From Rhizobium altiplani (GTDB taxonomy: Bacteria > Pseudomonadota > Alphaproteobacteria > Rhizobiales > Rhizobiaceae): a stretch of 64,000 bases of DNA. Every line of letters begins with the position of its first letter. Positions within the stretch are counted from its first letter, which is position 1. The position numbers and the translations under genes are program-made. The notes under the pieces are model-generated. The model was not told the origin of the DNA, ran no database searches, and saw only the letters and a list, made by a program, of their open reading frames with translations. Where the stretch lies: assembly GCF_001542405.1 (NCBI RefSeq), contig NZ_LNCD01000033.1, positions 62,001 through 126,000 of the forward strand, given 5' to 3'. Of the stretch, positions 9,026 through 17,267 are shown one piece after another.

Positions 9026-9892
9026 ATGCCGCTACAGCAATCAGATCAGAAGCTCCTTGCAACGAAGGAATTCACCGGTTCCGTTGGGCTGATTGCCGCA
9101 TTGCCGATGTACGATTGGCCGGAGGTGCGAACGGAGACCGATGCGCAGTGGGAGCAGCTTCGGGACGAATTGCGTTGCCGCGGCATCGACGCCCCGGAAC
9201 GACTGGCCCGCACGCGCAGAGACCTTCCTTCCATCCCCGGAACTCTCCGGGATGCTGGCGGAAAGGTCATAGCCTCCGATCCGGCAAATTTGCAGGCCAG
9301 CGAGCTCGATCTAAACTCGCTCTGGTTACATCCTGAACTCCTCCTCGCACAGGCATGCTGGGGTCCCATGGAGCGTGGCCTGGCCGATCACATTCAAATA
9401 GTCGGCCAACCCGGCTACGACGGTATCGAAGGAGGAGAGGGGCCTCGCTATTCGAGTGCGATAATAATGCGTGGCGGGGAAGCGAACGCGATGCCGTCCC
9501 CGCTTGACGGCAGTGCCGCTATTCCACTCGACCTGCTGCGCGGTCGCCGATTTTCCTACAATGACGTCGACTCGATGTCCGGCATTCTGGCCTTGGCGTC
9601 AGACCTTAAAGGCATGGGCGAGACGCTCGACATCTTCTCGCATCGGAAACAGAGCGGCAGCCACCGCCGGTCGATCAAGGCGGTCGCTGAAGGCGCAGCA
9701 GACCTTGCCGCAATTGACTGCAAGACCTTTGCCCTGGCACGGCACTTCGAGCCGGCAGCGAGAGACGTCACGGTCGTGGGGTGGACGGCACGTCGCAAAG
9801 GCTTGCCGTTCATCACCTCGAGACATACGCCAATCGACGTCGTCACCCAACTGCGGCAGGCGCTCATGGGGCTCGGGTGGTGTCTCTCCTAG
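9026..9892 (+). CDS. PhnD/SsuA/transferrin-like substrate-binding fold protein without signal peptide
   Basis: The 288-residue product matches the rhizobial PhnD-like family that carries the N-terminal signature LPMYDWPEVR, a central YNDVDSMSG segment and VGWTARRKGLPFITSR near the C-terminus. These proteins have the fold of phosphonate/sulfonate-binding proteins. No signal peptide is visible: the N-terminus is MPLQQSDQKLLATKE. It therefore probably acts in the cytoplasm or lacks its leader here. The ribosome-binding site before ATG 9026 is weak. It lies 122 nt downstream of the peptide-type importer on the same strand and may be cotranscribed. The ligand is unknown. Confidence 0.7.
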   Translation: MPLQQSDQKLLATKEFTGSVGLIAALPMYDWPEVRTETDAQWEQLRDELRCRGIDAPERLARTRRDLPSIPGTLRDAGGKVIASDPANLQASELDLNSLWLHPELLLAQACWGPMERGLADHIQIVGQPGYDGIEGGEGPRYSSAIIMRGGEANAMPSPLDGSAAIPLDLLRGRRFSYNDVDSMSGILALASDLKGMGETLDIFSHRKQSGSHRRSIKAVAEGAADLAAIDCKTFALARHFEPAARDVTVVGWTARRKGLPFITSRHTPIDVVTQLRQALMGLGWCLS

Positions 9893-10088
9893 GCGCTCGG
9901 CGCTGACTGGGATCACTGCGCTTTTAAGCCGGCTTCTCGGCTTCCGCTCCGTCAAATTGACACAGCACGGGATAAAAGGGACCCTAGTGAAAGCGATTCG
10001 GTTCGCTGCCACCTTGTATGCGGCGATCAGCGTTGCCCCAGCCCTTGTTTCTCGTTTGGTGTTTCAAGACTCTCAAAGGAGAAGTGCC

Positions 10089-10736
10089 GTGATCCCATCC
10101 GGTCTCTTTTACGACCTCGTTGATTCCCAAATTGCGTTCAAGATCGTGCAGAGGAATTTCAACAGTCCCAACTTCATCTTCAGCGTACCTCGCGTAAAGG
10201 ACGGGCAGCTCCGCCTGACGATGCTCGGAAGTCAGCCCCTTGTCGCGTCCGCAGATGCCATACTGGCCCGCCTTAACGCTCTTCTCTGCGAACACCCTGT
10301 CCGCCAGCCGAACGCCCATGCCTTCAGGCCGGCCACCAGCAATGCGAAGATCGTTGGCTATTCGATCTTTCCCGAGGCCGAGAAAGGCAAGCAGCACGGG
10401 TTGCCGGAAGAGATGTCCGTCGAATGCCGCATCATGCCGGCCGACCGTTCAAGCCCGGGGCGGGAAATCTCGATGGTGAGCGTGATTGTCGATGGAAAAC
10501 ATAGCCTTCATCTGATGGAGACGGTCGGCAAGGATAATCTTCAGGAGATCAGTCGGCTTTCCCCGCATGCGCTGCCCATGGAAATCCATGGGGGACTGGC
10601 GGCGAATGGCTACTATCAAGAGAGCTTCGTGACCTTATACGGTGAGGAGGCCCTCGAAGAGGCAAAGGTGAGGTTGAGAGAGGCCTGCAACCGAGCGGTT
10701 TCCGCCGGTACCGACGCCCGACACGCACATCACTGA
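10089..10736 (+). CDS. Hypothetical protein of about 215 residues
   Basis: I do not recognise this protein. The start is GTG 10089, preceded by AGGAG at 10077-10081 with 7-nt spacing, clearly better than other in-frame candidates such as GTG 9987. The product (MIPSGLFYDLVDSQIAFKI...) is soluble, with no signal peptide or membrane segment. It has a His-rich end (DARHAHH) and a Cys-containing segment, EEMSVECRIMPA. It resembles neither a transporter subunit nor a common enzyme family. It sits between the PhnD-like gene and the transposase remnant. The strong ribosome-binding site and sustained frame argue for a real gene. Confidence 0.55.
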   Translation: MIPSGLFYDLVDSQIAFKIVQRNFNSPNFIFSVPRVKDGQLRLTMLGSQPLVASADAILARLNALLCEHPVRQPNAHAFRPATSNAKIVGYSIFPEAEKGKQHGLPEEMSVECRIMPADRSSPGREISMVSVIVDGKHSLHLMETVGKDNLQEISRLSPHALPMEIHGGLAANGYYQESFVTLYGEEALEEAKVRLREACNRAVSAGTDARHAHH

Positions 10737-10910
10737 TATCGCTTCTCCGTTGTGAGATTTCGGTCGGCCTGATCGTCAAATGTGCGGGTCCGTGTTCGCC
10801 TGATGACGTTGACTTGTTAGCGCCAACGGACACCGTTTCTATCTGCCGCAGGCGGGACACCGACCCGCGAATGGTTAGGTAGCAAATGCCACAAGGTTGG
10901 TGTCCGAAGT

Positions 10911-11218
10911 GAAAAGCAGCCCACGCCTACCAGACCAAGGACGGTACCGACTTCTTCGCCCGCGCCGAGCGCTCGTCCGACGGCATCCACCACCGCTTCT
11001 CGGTGAAGTACCTGGATTGGTACATGGCGATGGTCGCCTGGAAGGAGGACACCCGCTACATGGGTCTGCGCTGGCAACTCGCCGACGTGCGGCGTACGGT
11101 CACCCACCGCACGCCGTCTGATCACCTCTGCGGATACTGGCAAGGTGCGGCAGACCGTATCGAAGATCAGGTGTGGACTGAGGACACGACGGACGAGAAG
11201 CAGCGCTACCTGCGGTGA
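10911..11218 (+). pseudogene. Remnant of an IS1595-type (ISXO2-like) transposase C-terminus
   Basis: An open frame without a proper start runs from 10911 to a stop at 11218. It encodes FFARAERSSDGIHHRFSVKY, LDWYMAMVAWKEDTRYMGLR and later LCGYWQG, which resemble the C-terminal part of ISXO2-like DDE transposases (IS1595 family: an FF..L.R..YGIHH..S segment and a terminal GYWQG). The N-terminal two thirds are missing and a TGA precedes the frame, so this is a degraded element. The identification is from memory of the family motif, not from an alignment. It marks an old insertion site just upstream of the sugar operon. Confidence 0.6.
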
Positions 11219-11257
11219 CCGATCTGGGCTTCGTCATTTCTCCGAAGTGTACTGTCA

Positions 11258-11338
11258 GTTTCACCGGGACGCTATTAACGGTTTCACCGGATTTCTATTG
11301 ACACTTTCCCCCGCATTCTATTGACACTTTCCCCGCAT
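11258..11338 (+). repeat. Tandem direct repeats upstream of the ribose-type operon
   Basis: GTTTCACCGG occurs at 11258-11267 and again at 11281-11290. A second unit, TTCTATTGACACTTTCCCC plus GCAT, occurs at 11293-11316 and 11316-11338, the copies differing only by one extra C in the first. A third, diverged TATTGACAC lies at 11374-11382. Repeated internal boxes of this type are found at the ends of IS21-family elements, so this may be the end of a lost element next to the IS1595 remnant; alternatively it is a tandem operator. Each copy carries a TTGACA -35 hexamer. Confidence 0.6.
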
Positions 11339-11347
11339 CGTATTGCG

Positions 11348-11404
11348 TGAAATATATTTCATTGCGTGAATTATATTGACACGCATTTGATCTTCGCCTT
11401 TATT
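11348..11404 (+). promoter_or_regulatory. Palindromic operator/promoter candidate for the 11509-23222 operon
   Basis: TGAAATATATTTCA at 11348-11361 is a perfect 14-bp palindrome. It is followed by TGCGTG-N11-CACGCA (arms 11363-11368 and 11380-11385). TTGACA at 11376-11381 and TTTATT at 11399-11404, 17 nt apart, make a plausible promoter overlapped by the second inverted repeat. The SorC-type regulator at 15256 is the obvious candidate to bind here. Functional assignment is inference. Confidence 0.5.
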
Positions 11405-11508
11405 GCTCTCATCGGACTTCGAGGAGGAAGTTCGATTTCAACGCGATCAGCGGCGTCAACGTGACGCCCTCAGGCTTTTGGGAGGGGCTTCGGCCTCGAG
11501 GAGGAATC

Positions 11509-12537
11509 TTGCGCAAATTTATCAGCTCGACCGCCATGGTGGTCCTTGCAGCAACGCTTTTTGCGGGCACGGCATCCGCGGAAACGGACAGTCCGTTCCG
11601 CTGCAAGCCGGGTGAAAAATACGTCATGAACGTCATGGTCTCGGGTGTGGAATACTGGTTCCCGGTCTACGAGATGTTCAAGCAGGCCGGTCAGCAGCTC
11701 GGCTGCGAAACCGCATATACCGGTACACCGGAATATGACGTCAACAAGCAGATCGCCACCTTCGATCAGGCGCTGGCCCAGAACCCGGCCGGCATCCTTG
11801 TCCATCCGATGAACTCCGATCCGTTCATCGAGCCGATCAACCGCGCCACCGAGCAGGGTACGGCCGTCGTCACCTTTGCCGCCGACTCGCCGCTTTCCAA
11901 GCGCGTCTCGTTCATCACTTCGGACAACACCCGCGAAGGTATCTATGCTGCCGACGCAATCGCCGAGAAGCTGGGCGGCAAGGGCGAATATGCGGTTCTG
12001 GAAAATCCGGGCCAGGACAATCATGACAAGCGCATCGCCGCCTTCATCGGCCGTATGGAGGAAAAGTGGCCCGACATGAAGCTGGTCGGTCGCGCCGCTT
12101 CTAACCAGGACCCGACCAAGGCCTATCAGGGGCTTTCCAGCATCATCCAGGCCAATCCGAATCTCGGCGCGGTCTTCATGCCGGAAGCGAACTCCGCTAT
12201 CGGCGCCTCACAGGCGTCCAAGGAAAATGGCGGCAAGGTTCTTGTCATGTGCGCCGACGTCAACGCCAACATTCTCGACATGATCAAGGCCGGTGAAGTC
12301 TTCGGCTCGATCAACCCGAACCAGGGCATGCAGGGCTACATGGGCTTCATGCTGTTGTGGCTTGCCAAGCATCCGGAGCTGATCGACCCGATGAACGACG
12401 CCAAGCGATCGGGCTTCAACCCGATGAGCATCCCAGTGGTCGACAATGGTCTTTCGATCGTCACTGCCGAGAATGCCGACGACTTTTATTGGGACAAGTA
12501 CCTGAAGCGCCGCGGCACGAAGGGTATCGAGGAGTAA
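11509..12537 (+). CDS. Ribose-type sugar ABC transporter substrate-binding protein
   Basis: This is a periplasmic binding protein of the RbsB/periplasmic-binding-protein-like I fold, about 342 residues. The TTG start at 11509 is supported by AGGAGG at 11499-11504; it gives a signal peptide ([17 protein letters not shown]) cleaved near TASAE. Typical segments are the [18 protein letters not shown] block and a late [16 protein letters not shown] stretch. Two Cys (early CKPGEK and LGCETAY) may form a disulfide. It leads the operon with cognate ATPase and permease. The sugar is unknown; downstream enzymes suggest a polyol or ketose. Confidence 0.9.
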   Translation: MRKFISSTAMVVLAATLFAGTASAETDSPFRCKPGEKYVMNVMVSGVEYWFPVYEMFKQAGQQLGCETAYTGTPEYDVNKQIATFDQALAQNPAGILVHPMNSDPFIEPINRATEQGTAVVTFAADSPLSKRVSFITSDNTREGIYAADAIAEKLGGKGEYAVLENPGQDNHDKRIAAFIGRMEEKWPDMKLVGRAASNQDPTKAYQGLSSIIQANPNLGAVFMPEANSAIGASQASKENGGKVLVMCADVNANILDMIKAGEVFGSINPNQGMQGYMGFMLLWLAKHPELIDPMNDAKRSGFNPMSIPVVDNGLSIVTAENADDFYWDKYLKRRGTKGIEE

Positions 12538-12553
12538 GTGCATCGGCCCTTGT

Positions 12554-12572
12554 CACCTTCGGAAAGAAGGTG
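12554..12572 (+). promoter_or_regulatory. Intercistronic hairpin after the SBP gene
   Basis: CACCTTC (12554-12560) and GAAGGTG (12566-12572) form a perfect 7-bp stem with a GGAAA loop, 16 nt after the SBP stop. There is no T-tract. Together with the 169-nt gap before the ATPase gene this suggests an mRNA-processing or protecting structure rather than a terminator. Confidence 0.55.
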
Positions 12573-12706
12573 CGCCTGGAGGGCCAAATGAGGGGGATGG
12601 TTGGGCCAGAACTTGCCGCACTACCCCCTCAACGCCTTGTAACCTCGGCTTTTTCCGTGCTGGGCAGAAGACAGATTATCGCAGCCGTCTCGATCGGGGA
12701 CCGGTC

Positions 12707-14248
12707 ATGAACAAGGAAATGACGATGGCGGAGCCGGTGCTCACCATTCATGGCATAAGCAAGCATTTCGGGGCGATCCGGGCGTTGACGGATGTCAACT
12801 TCACGCTCGAGCGCGGCGAGGTCCATGCGCTCTGCGGCGAAAATGGCGCCGGCAAATCAACGTTGATGAACATCATCGCTGGCGTGCTGCAGCCGACCGA
12901 AGGCGAAATCCGTGTCGATGGAAAACCCGTCCGCATCGCTTCACCGGCTGCCGCGCAGGCGCTCGGAATTGGTCTGGTGCATCAGGAAATCGCCCTCTGC
13001 CCTGATGCCACGGTGGCCGAGAACATGTTCATGGCCGCGACCAACCGCAGGCGTGCCCCTTTCATGAATTACCGCACTTTGGAGCGCGATGCCCAAAAGG
13101 TGATGAACCGGCTCGCCGCCATCGACGTCCGCCAGAAGGTCGCGGATCTGCCGATTTCCAGTCAGCAGCTTGTCGAGATCGCCAAGGCGCTGACGCTCGA
13201 CTGCCGCGTGCTCATCCTTGACGAGCCGACCGCAGCGCTTACCGAAACCGAGGCGCAGCAGCTCTTCGCCATCATCCGCGACCTCAAGGCGAACGGCATC
13301 TCGATCATCTATATCAGCCACCGCATGGCCGAGATCTTCAGCCTCTGCGACCGCGTGACCGTTTTTCGTGACGGTCGGTATGTCTGCACCGACAAGATCG
13401 ACGATGTCACGGCTGATGATGTGGTGCGCCGCATGGTTGGCCGCGAGATCACCCAGCTCTATCCGGAAAAGCTCGGGGCCGAAGTCGCCTCTAGCGAAAC
13501 CATCCTCGAAGTGGATGGCCTCGGTGATGGTGCTCGATTCCATGACATCAGCTTCGATCTGCGCCGGGGTGAAATCCTCGGCATCGGTGGCCTGATCGGC
13601 TCCGGCCGCACGGAGATCGCCGAAGGCATTTGCGGGCTACGCCATGCCGACGGCGAAGTCCGCCTGCATGGCAGGCCGCAGGCAATCCGCGCCTATGCGG
13701 ATGCGGTCAAGGCGGGCATCGTCTATCTGTCGGAAGATCGCAAGGGCTCCGGGGTGTTCCTGGAGATGTCGATCGCCCAGAATATCTCGGTGCTGAACTT
13801 GAAGGCACTCACCAACCATGCCGGCCTGCTCAACGGTCGCGCCGAGGCGGCGCTGGCGGAGGATTTGGCGCGGCGGCTTGCGGTGCGCATGGGCGGCGTC
13901 GAGGCGCCGGTCAAATCGCTGTCCGGCGGCAACCAGCAAAAAGTGGCGATTGCCAAGCAGCTTGCCGTCAAACCCAAGGTGATCCTGATGGACGAGCCGA
14001 CACGCGGCATCGATGTCGGCGCGAAGACCGAAATCCATCGGCTGCTGCGCGATCTCGCGCGCTCGGGCATCGGCATCGTCGTCATTTCATCGGAAATGCC
14101 GGAACTGCTCGGGCTCTGCGACCGCGTTCTGGTCGTGCGCGAAGGGCGCATTGCCGGCGAAGTGGGCGCGGACGATATGACGGAAGAAACGGTGATCCGC
14201 CTTGCATCGGGGGTCAGTGCGGCAAGGACGGCTGATCATGCCGCATAA
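12707..14248 (+). CDS. Ribose-type sugar ABC transporter ATPase (duplicated NBD)
   Basis: This is a cytoplasmic ATPase of the RbsA/XylG class, about 513 residues, with two nucleotide-binding domains. The first has Walker [13 protein letters not shown], a degenerate signature ([15 protein letters not shown]) and Walker [13 protein letters not shown]. The second has the degenerate Walker A equivalent [13 protein letters not shown], the signature [15 protein letters not shown] and Walker [14 protein letters not shown]. This asymmetric pattern is normal for the family. Starts at ATG 12707, 12719 and 12725 are all in frame. It pairs with the permease that follows. Confidence 0.95.
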   Translation: MNKEMTMAEPVLTIHGISKHFGAIRALTDVNFTLERGEVHALCGENGAGKSTLMNIIAGVLQPTEGEIRVDGKPVRIASPAAAQALGIGLVHQEIALCPDATVAENMFMAATNRRRAPFMNYRTLERDAQKVMNRLAAIDVRQKVADLPISSQQLVEIAKALTLDCRVLILDEPTAALTETEAQQLFAIIRDLKANGISIIYISHRMAEIFSLCDRVTVFRDGRYVCTDKIDDVTADDVVRRMVGREITQLYPEKLGAEVASSETILEVDGLGDGARFHDISFDLRRGEILGIGGLIGSGRTEIAEGICGLRHADGEVRLHGRPQAIRAYADAVKAGIVYLSEDRKGSGVFLEMSIAQNISVLNLKALTNHAGLLNGRAEAALAEDLARRLAVRMGGVEAPVKSLSGGNQQKVAIAKQLAVKPKVILMDEPTRGIDVGAKTEIHRLLRDLARSGIGIVVISSEMPELLGLCDRVLVVREGRIAGEVGADDMTEETVIRLASGVSAARTADHAA

Positions 14249-14264
14249 GGAGAAAGAGACGGAA

Positions 14265-15254
14265 ATGGCAATCGACACGATAGCGGCGGATATCCCGAAA
14301 ACGGGGCACTTCAAACGCATCGGCAGCATGCGCGAAGCGGGACTGATCGCGATCATCCTGGCGCTTTGCCTCGCCATGAGCTTCGCCTCGCCACACTTCC
14401 TAACGCTCGGCAATTTCCGCGCCATGCTGATGAGCTTTTCGGTGGAAGGCATCGTTGTCGTCGGCATGACAATCCTGCTCATCGTCGGTGGCATCGATCT
14501 CGCCGTCGGCTCGGTCGTCTGCTTCGCCATGGTGCTCTCCGGCTCGCTGTTTCTTGCCGGGCTCGATCCATGGACGGCCTCACTGATCGGCATTCTTGCC
14601 AGCGGCGTCATCGGCGCGATCATGGGTTTCTTCGTGACCGTGGTGGGGCTCAACCATTTCATCACCTCGCTCGCCGGCATGGTGATCGTGCGCGGGCTGT
14701 GCCTCATCATCACCAAGGGCACGCCGCTCTCGCTCTTTACCCTGCCGGCAGGCTTCAAGGCGGTTGGACAGGGCACCTTCCACGGCATTCCCTACGTCAT
14801 CCTGATCTTCGTCGCCGTCGTCGTCCTGTTCGATTTCCTGCTGCGCCGGGCCACCGCCTTCCGCAAGGTGTTCTATACCGGCAGCAACGAGAAGGCGGCG
14901 CTCTATTCCGGCATCAGGACCAACCAGGTGAAGTTCTGGGTGACGGTTCTCTGCTCGACCCTCGCGGGTGTCGCAGGGGTGATCTACATGTCCCGCTTCG
15001 GGGCGGCGACCCCGACCTTCGGCGTGGGCATGGAACTCAACATCATCGCGGCGGCGGTCATCGGCGGTGCCTCGCTCAACGGTGGCTCCGGCACGATCTT
15101 CGGCGCCATCCTCGGCATCGCGCTGCTCTCGGTCGTCACGTCGTCGTTGATCCTGCTCGACGTCTCCGTCTATTGGCAAGACATGATCAAAGGCTGCATT
15201 CTGCTCGCCGCCGTTTCCATCGACCATTTCCTGCACAAGCGGAAGGCCGCCTGA
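14265..15254 (+). CDS. Ribose-type sugar ABC transporter permease
   Basis: This is an inner-membrane permease of the RbsC/BPD_transp_2 family, about 329 residues. Hydrophobic spans begin at LIAIILALCLAMSFA, and the family motifs VVGMTILLIVGGIDLAVGS and AAVIGGASLNGGSGTIFGA are present. The start at ATG 14265 is chosen on protein length and an AAGGAGA upstream (12-nt spacing, a little long); ATG 14238 would overlap the ATPase gene and add nine residues. It transports the sugar bound by the product of 11509-12537. Confidence 0.92.
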   Translation: MAIDTIAADIPKTGHFKRIGSMREAGLIAIILALCLAMSFASPHFLTLGNFRAMLMSFSVEGIVVVGMTILLIVGGIDLAVGSVVCFAMVLSGSLFLAGLDPWTASLIGILASGVIGAIMGFFVTVVGLNHFITSLAGMVIVRGLCLIITKGTPLSLFTLPAGFKAVGQGTFHGIPYVILIFVAVVVLFDFLLRRATAFRKVFYTGSNEKAALYSGIRTNQVKFWVTVLCSTLAGVAGVIYMSRFGAATPTFGVGMELNIIAAAVIGGASLNGGSGTIFGAILGIALLSVVTSSLILLDVSVYWQDMIKGCILLAAVSIDHFLHKRKAA

Positions 15255-15255
15255 C

Positions 15256-16263
15256 ATGCCAATCGCCAAACTGAAACAAAAGACGACAGCGCCGCGCGAG
15301 GAAATCGTCATCGCGCGCCAGATGCACCAGGCGCTCGTGCTGCATTTTCTCGAAGGCCTGACGCAGGCACAGATCGCCGACCAGCTCGGCATCTCGCATG
15401 CCACCGTCAACCGGCTGATCAAGCGCGGCCGCCAGCTCGGCCTCGTCGAGATCAAGATCAAATCGCCGGTCGAGCCGCTGGTGGATATGGAAGAACGCTT
15501 ACTGGCGCTCGGTGGCATCAGCCGTGCCGTGGTGGTGCCGACCGTATCCGACAATCCGCAGACGGCGCTGCAGGCTGTGGGCGAGGCGGCGGCCCGCCTG
15601 CTGATCGAGGAGATCGCCGATGGCGACACCATCTGCATCACCGGGGGCAAGGGTGTCGGCGCCGTCGTCGCCGGCCTGCAGCCCGCTCGTCGCTTCGATG
15701 TCGAGGTGATCCCCGCGACCGGCTGCGTGCAGGGCAAGCACTATACCGACGTCAACCACGTCGCTACCCTGATGGCGGATCGGCTCGGCGGACGCTCCTA
15801 CCAGATCCACGCGCCGCTCTTTGCCGATGATGCCGAGCAGCGGGGCATGCTGATCAACATGCGCGCCGTCGCCGATGTCTTCCAGCGGGCGCGGGAAGCC
15901 AAGGTCGCCGTCGTCGGCATCGGCTCGATCCTGAGCTCGGATTCGACCTATTACGACCTGCACCCCTCTTCCAGCGAGGACCGAAAGGCCATCGAACATT
16001 CCGGCGCAAGGGCGGAATTGCTCGCCCATCTGCTCGATGGCGAAGGCCGGGTCTGCGACTACAGTCTCAACGGCGCACTGGTTTCGCTGACGCTTGAGGA
16101 GTTCGCGGCGATCCCGACCAAGATCGGCGTGGCAAGCGGCCTCAACAAGGCCGGCTCCATCCTGAGCGTGCTGCGCGGCAACCATCTCGATACGCTCGTC
16201 ACCGACGAGGCGACCGGGGCGCGTATCCTTGAAATAGCATCCGGGGAAGGGTTTTCGGCATGA
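15256..16263 (+). CDS. SorC/DeoR-type sugar-binding transcriptional regulator
   Basis: The 335-residue product has an N-terminal helix-turn-helix around residues 36-58 (LTQAQIADQLGISHATVNRL) and a C-terminal sugar-phosphate-binding domain with the SorC-family segments ITGGKGVGAVVAGL, ATGCVQGKHYTDVN, VVGIGSI and the closing IGVASGLNKAGSILSVL. SorC regulators bind a phosphorylated sugar and control adjacent catabolic operons. It is encoded inside the operon between transporter and enzymes, which suggests autoregulation through the palindromes at 11348-11385. The next gene overlaps it by ATGA. Confidence 0.9.
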   Translation: MPIAKLKQKTTAPREEIVIARQMHQALVLHFLEGLTQAQIADQLGISHATVNRLIKRGRQLGLVEIKIKSPVEPLVDMEERLLALGGISRAVVVPTVSDNPQTALQAVGEAAARLLIEEIADGDTICITGGKGVGAVVAGLQPARRFDVEVIPATGCVQGKHYTDVNHVATLMADRLGGRSYQIHAPLFADDAEQRGMLINMRAVADVFQRAREAKVAVVGIGSILSSDSTYYDLHPSSSEDRKAIEHSGARAELLAHLLDGEGRVCDYSLNGALVSLTLEEFAAIPTKIGVASGLNKAGSILSVLRGNHLDTLVTDEATGARILEIASGEGFSA

Positions 16264-17255
16264 GCGGCGAACAGTTGATCCGCGAGATCGGGCGCTCCGG
16301 CGTCGCGGCCTCGGCCGTAGGGCTGGGTACCTGGGCGATCGGCGGCTGGATGTGGGGCGGCACCGACGAGGCGCAATCCATCGCCGCCATCCAGGCCTCG
16401 CTTGATGCCGGCGTGACCCTCATCGACACGGCGCCGGCTTACGGCCTCGGCCGCTCGGAGGAGATCGTCGGCAAGGCCATCGCCGGCCGCCGCGACAAGG
16501 CCGTCATCGCCACCAAATGCGGCCTTGTCTGGCATACGCAGAACGGCAAGCATTTTTTCGATCAGGATGGCAAACCGGTTCACCGCTATCTCGGTCGCGA
16601 CTCGATCATCCATGAGGTCGAGCAAAGCCTGCGCCGGCTCGGCACGGATTACATCGACCTCTACATCACCCACTGGCAGGACGTAACGACACCGATCGAG
16701 GAGACGGTGCGGGCGCTTGAAGAGTTGAAGGCGGCCGGCAAGATCCGTGCCATCGGCGCCAGCAATGTCGATCGGCCTGAGCTTCGGCAATACATTCAAA
16801 CCGGATCACTCGATGCGATCCAGGAGCGGTTCAGCATGATCGATCGCAGGATCGAGGCGGACCTGCTGCCGCTCACTGTTCAAAACGGCGTGTCGACGCT
16901 CAGCTATTCCTCGCTGGCACTCGGCCTGCTCTCCGGCACCATCGGACCAGATCGCATTTTCTCGGGTGACGACCAACGCAAGGACAATCCGCGCTTTTCC
17001 GTCGCCAACCGGCAGAAGGCGAAGGATTTCTCGGAGGCGATCCGACCCGTCGCCGAGCGGCATGGCGCGAGCGTCGCCCAGGTGGTGGTTGCCTGGACGC
17101 TGGCGCAGCCGGGCGTGACCTTTGCCCTCTGTGGTGCGCGCAACCCGGCACAGGCACTCGACAATGCAAGGGCCGGCACGCTCCGGCTTTCGGCTGACGA
17201 TCTCAAGGCCATCGACGCGGCGCTGGCGGCGAAACTGGCCCACATGGACGGATAA
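16260..17255 (+). CDS. Aldo/keto reductase
   Basis: This is an NAD(P)H-dependent cytosolic oxidoreductase of the aldo/keto reductase superfamily, 331 residues. The catalytic tetrad is complete: Asp56 and Tyr61 in LIDTAPAYGLGRSEE, Lys86 in IATKCGL and His138 in YITHWQD. The C-terminal LSADDLKAIDAAL and an AQVVVAWTLAQPGVT segment fit the Tas/YajO/L-glyceraldehyde-reductase branch. The start overlaps the regulator stop. In this operon it would reduce or oxidise an aldose, ketose or triose intermediate, perhaps an aldehyde released by the DhnA-type aldolase; the substrate is inferred only. Confidence 0.9.
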   Translation: MSGEQLIREIGRSGVAASAVGLGTWAIGGWMWGGTDEAQSIAAIQASLDAGVTLIDTAPAYGLGRSEEIVGKAIAGRRDKAVIATKCGLVWHTQNGKHFFDQDGKPVHRYLGRDSIIHEVEQSLRRLGTDYIDLYITHWQDVTTPIEETVRALEELKAAGKIRAIGASNVDRPELRQYIQTGSLDAIQERFSMIDRRIEADLLPLTVQNGVSTLSYSSLALGLLSGTIGPDRIFSGDDQRKDNPRFSVANRQKAKDFSEAIRPVAERHGASVAQVVVAWTLAQPGVTFALCGARNPAQALDNARAGTLRLSADDLKAIDAALAAKLAHMDG

Positions 17256-17267
17256 CAGGCTCTCAAC

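Noticed and set aside
8872..9336. 154-codon frame between importer and PhnD-like gene
   Set aside because: It overlaps both neighbours in other frames, has no ribosome-binding site and an arginine-rich shadow-like composition.
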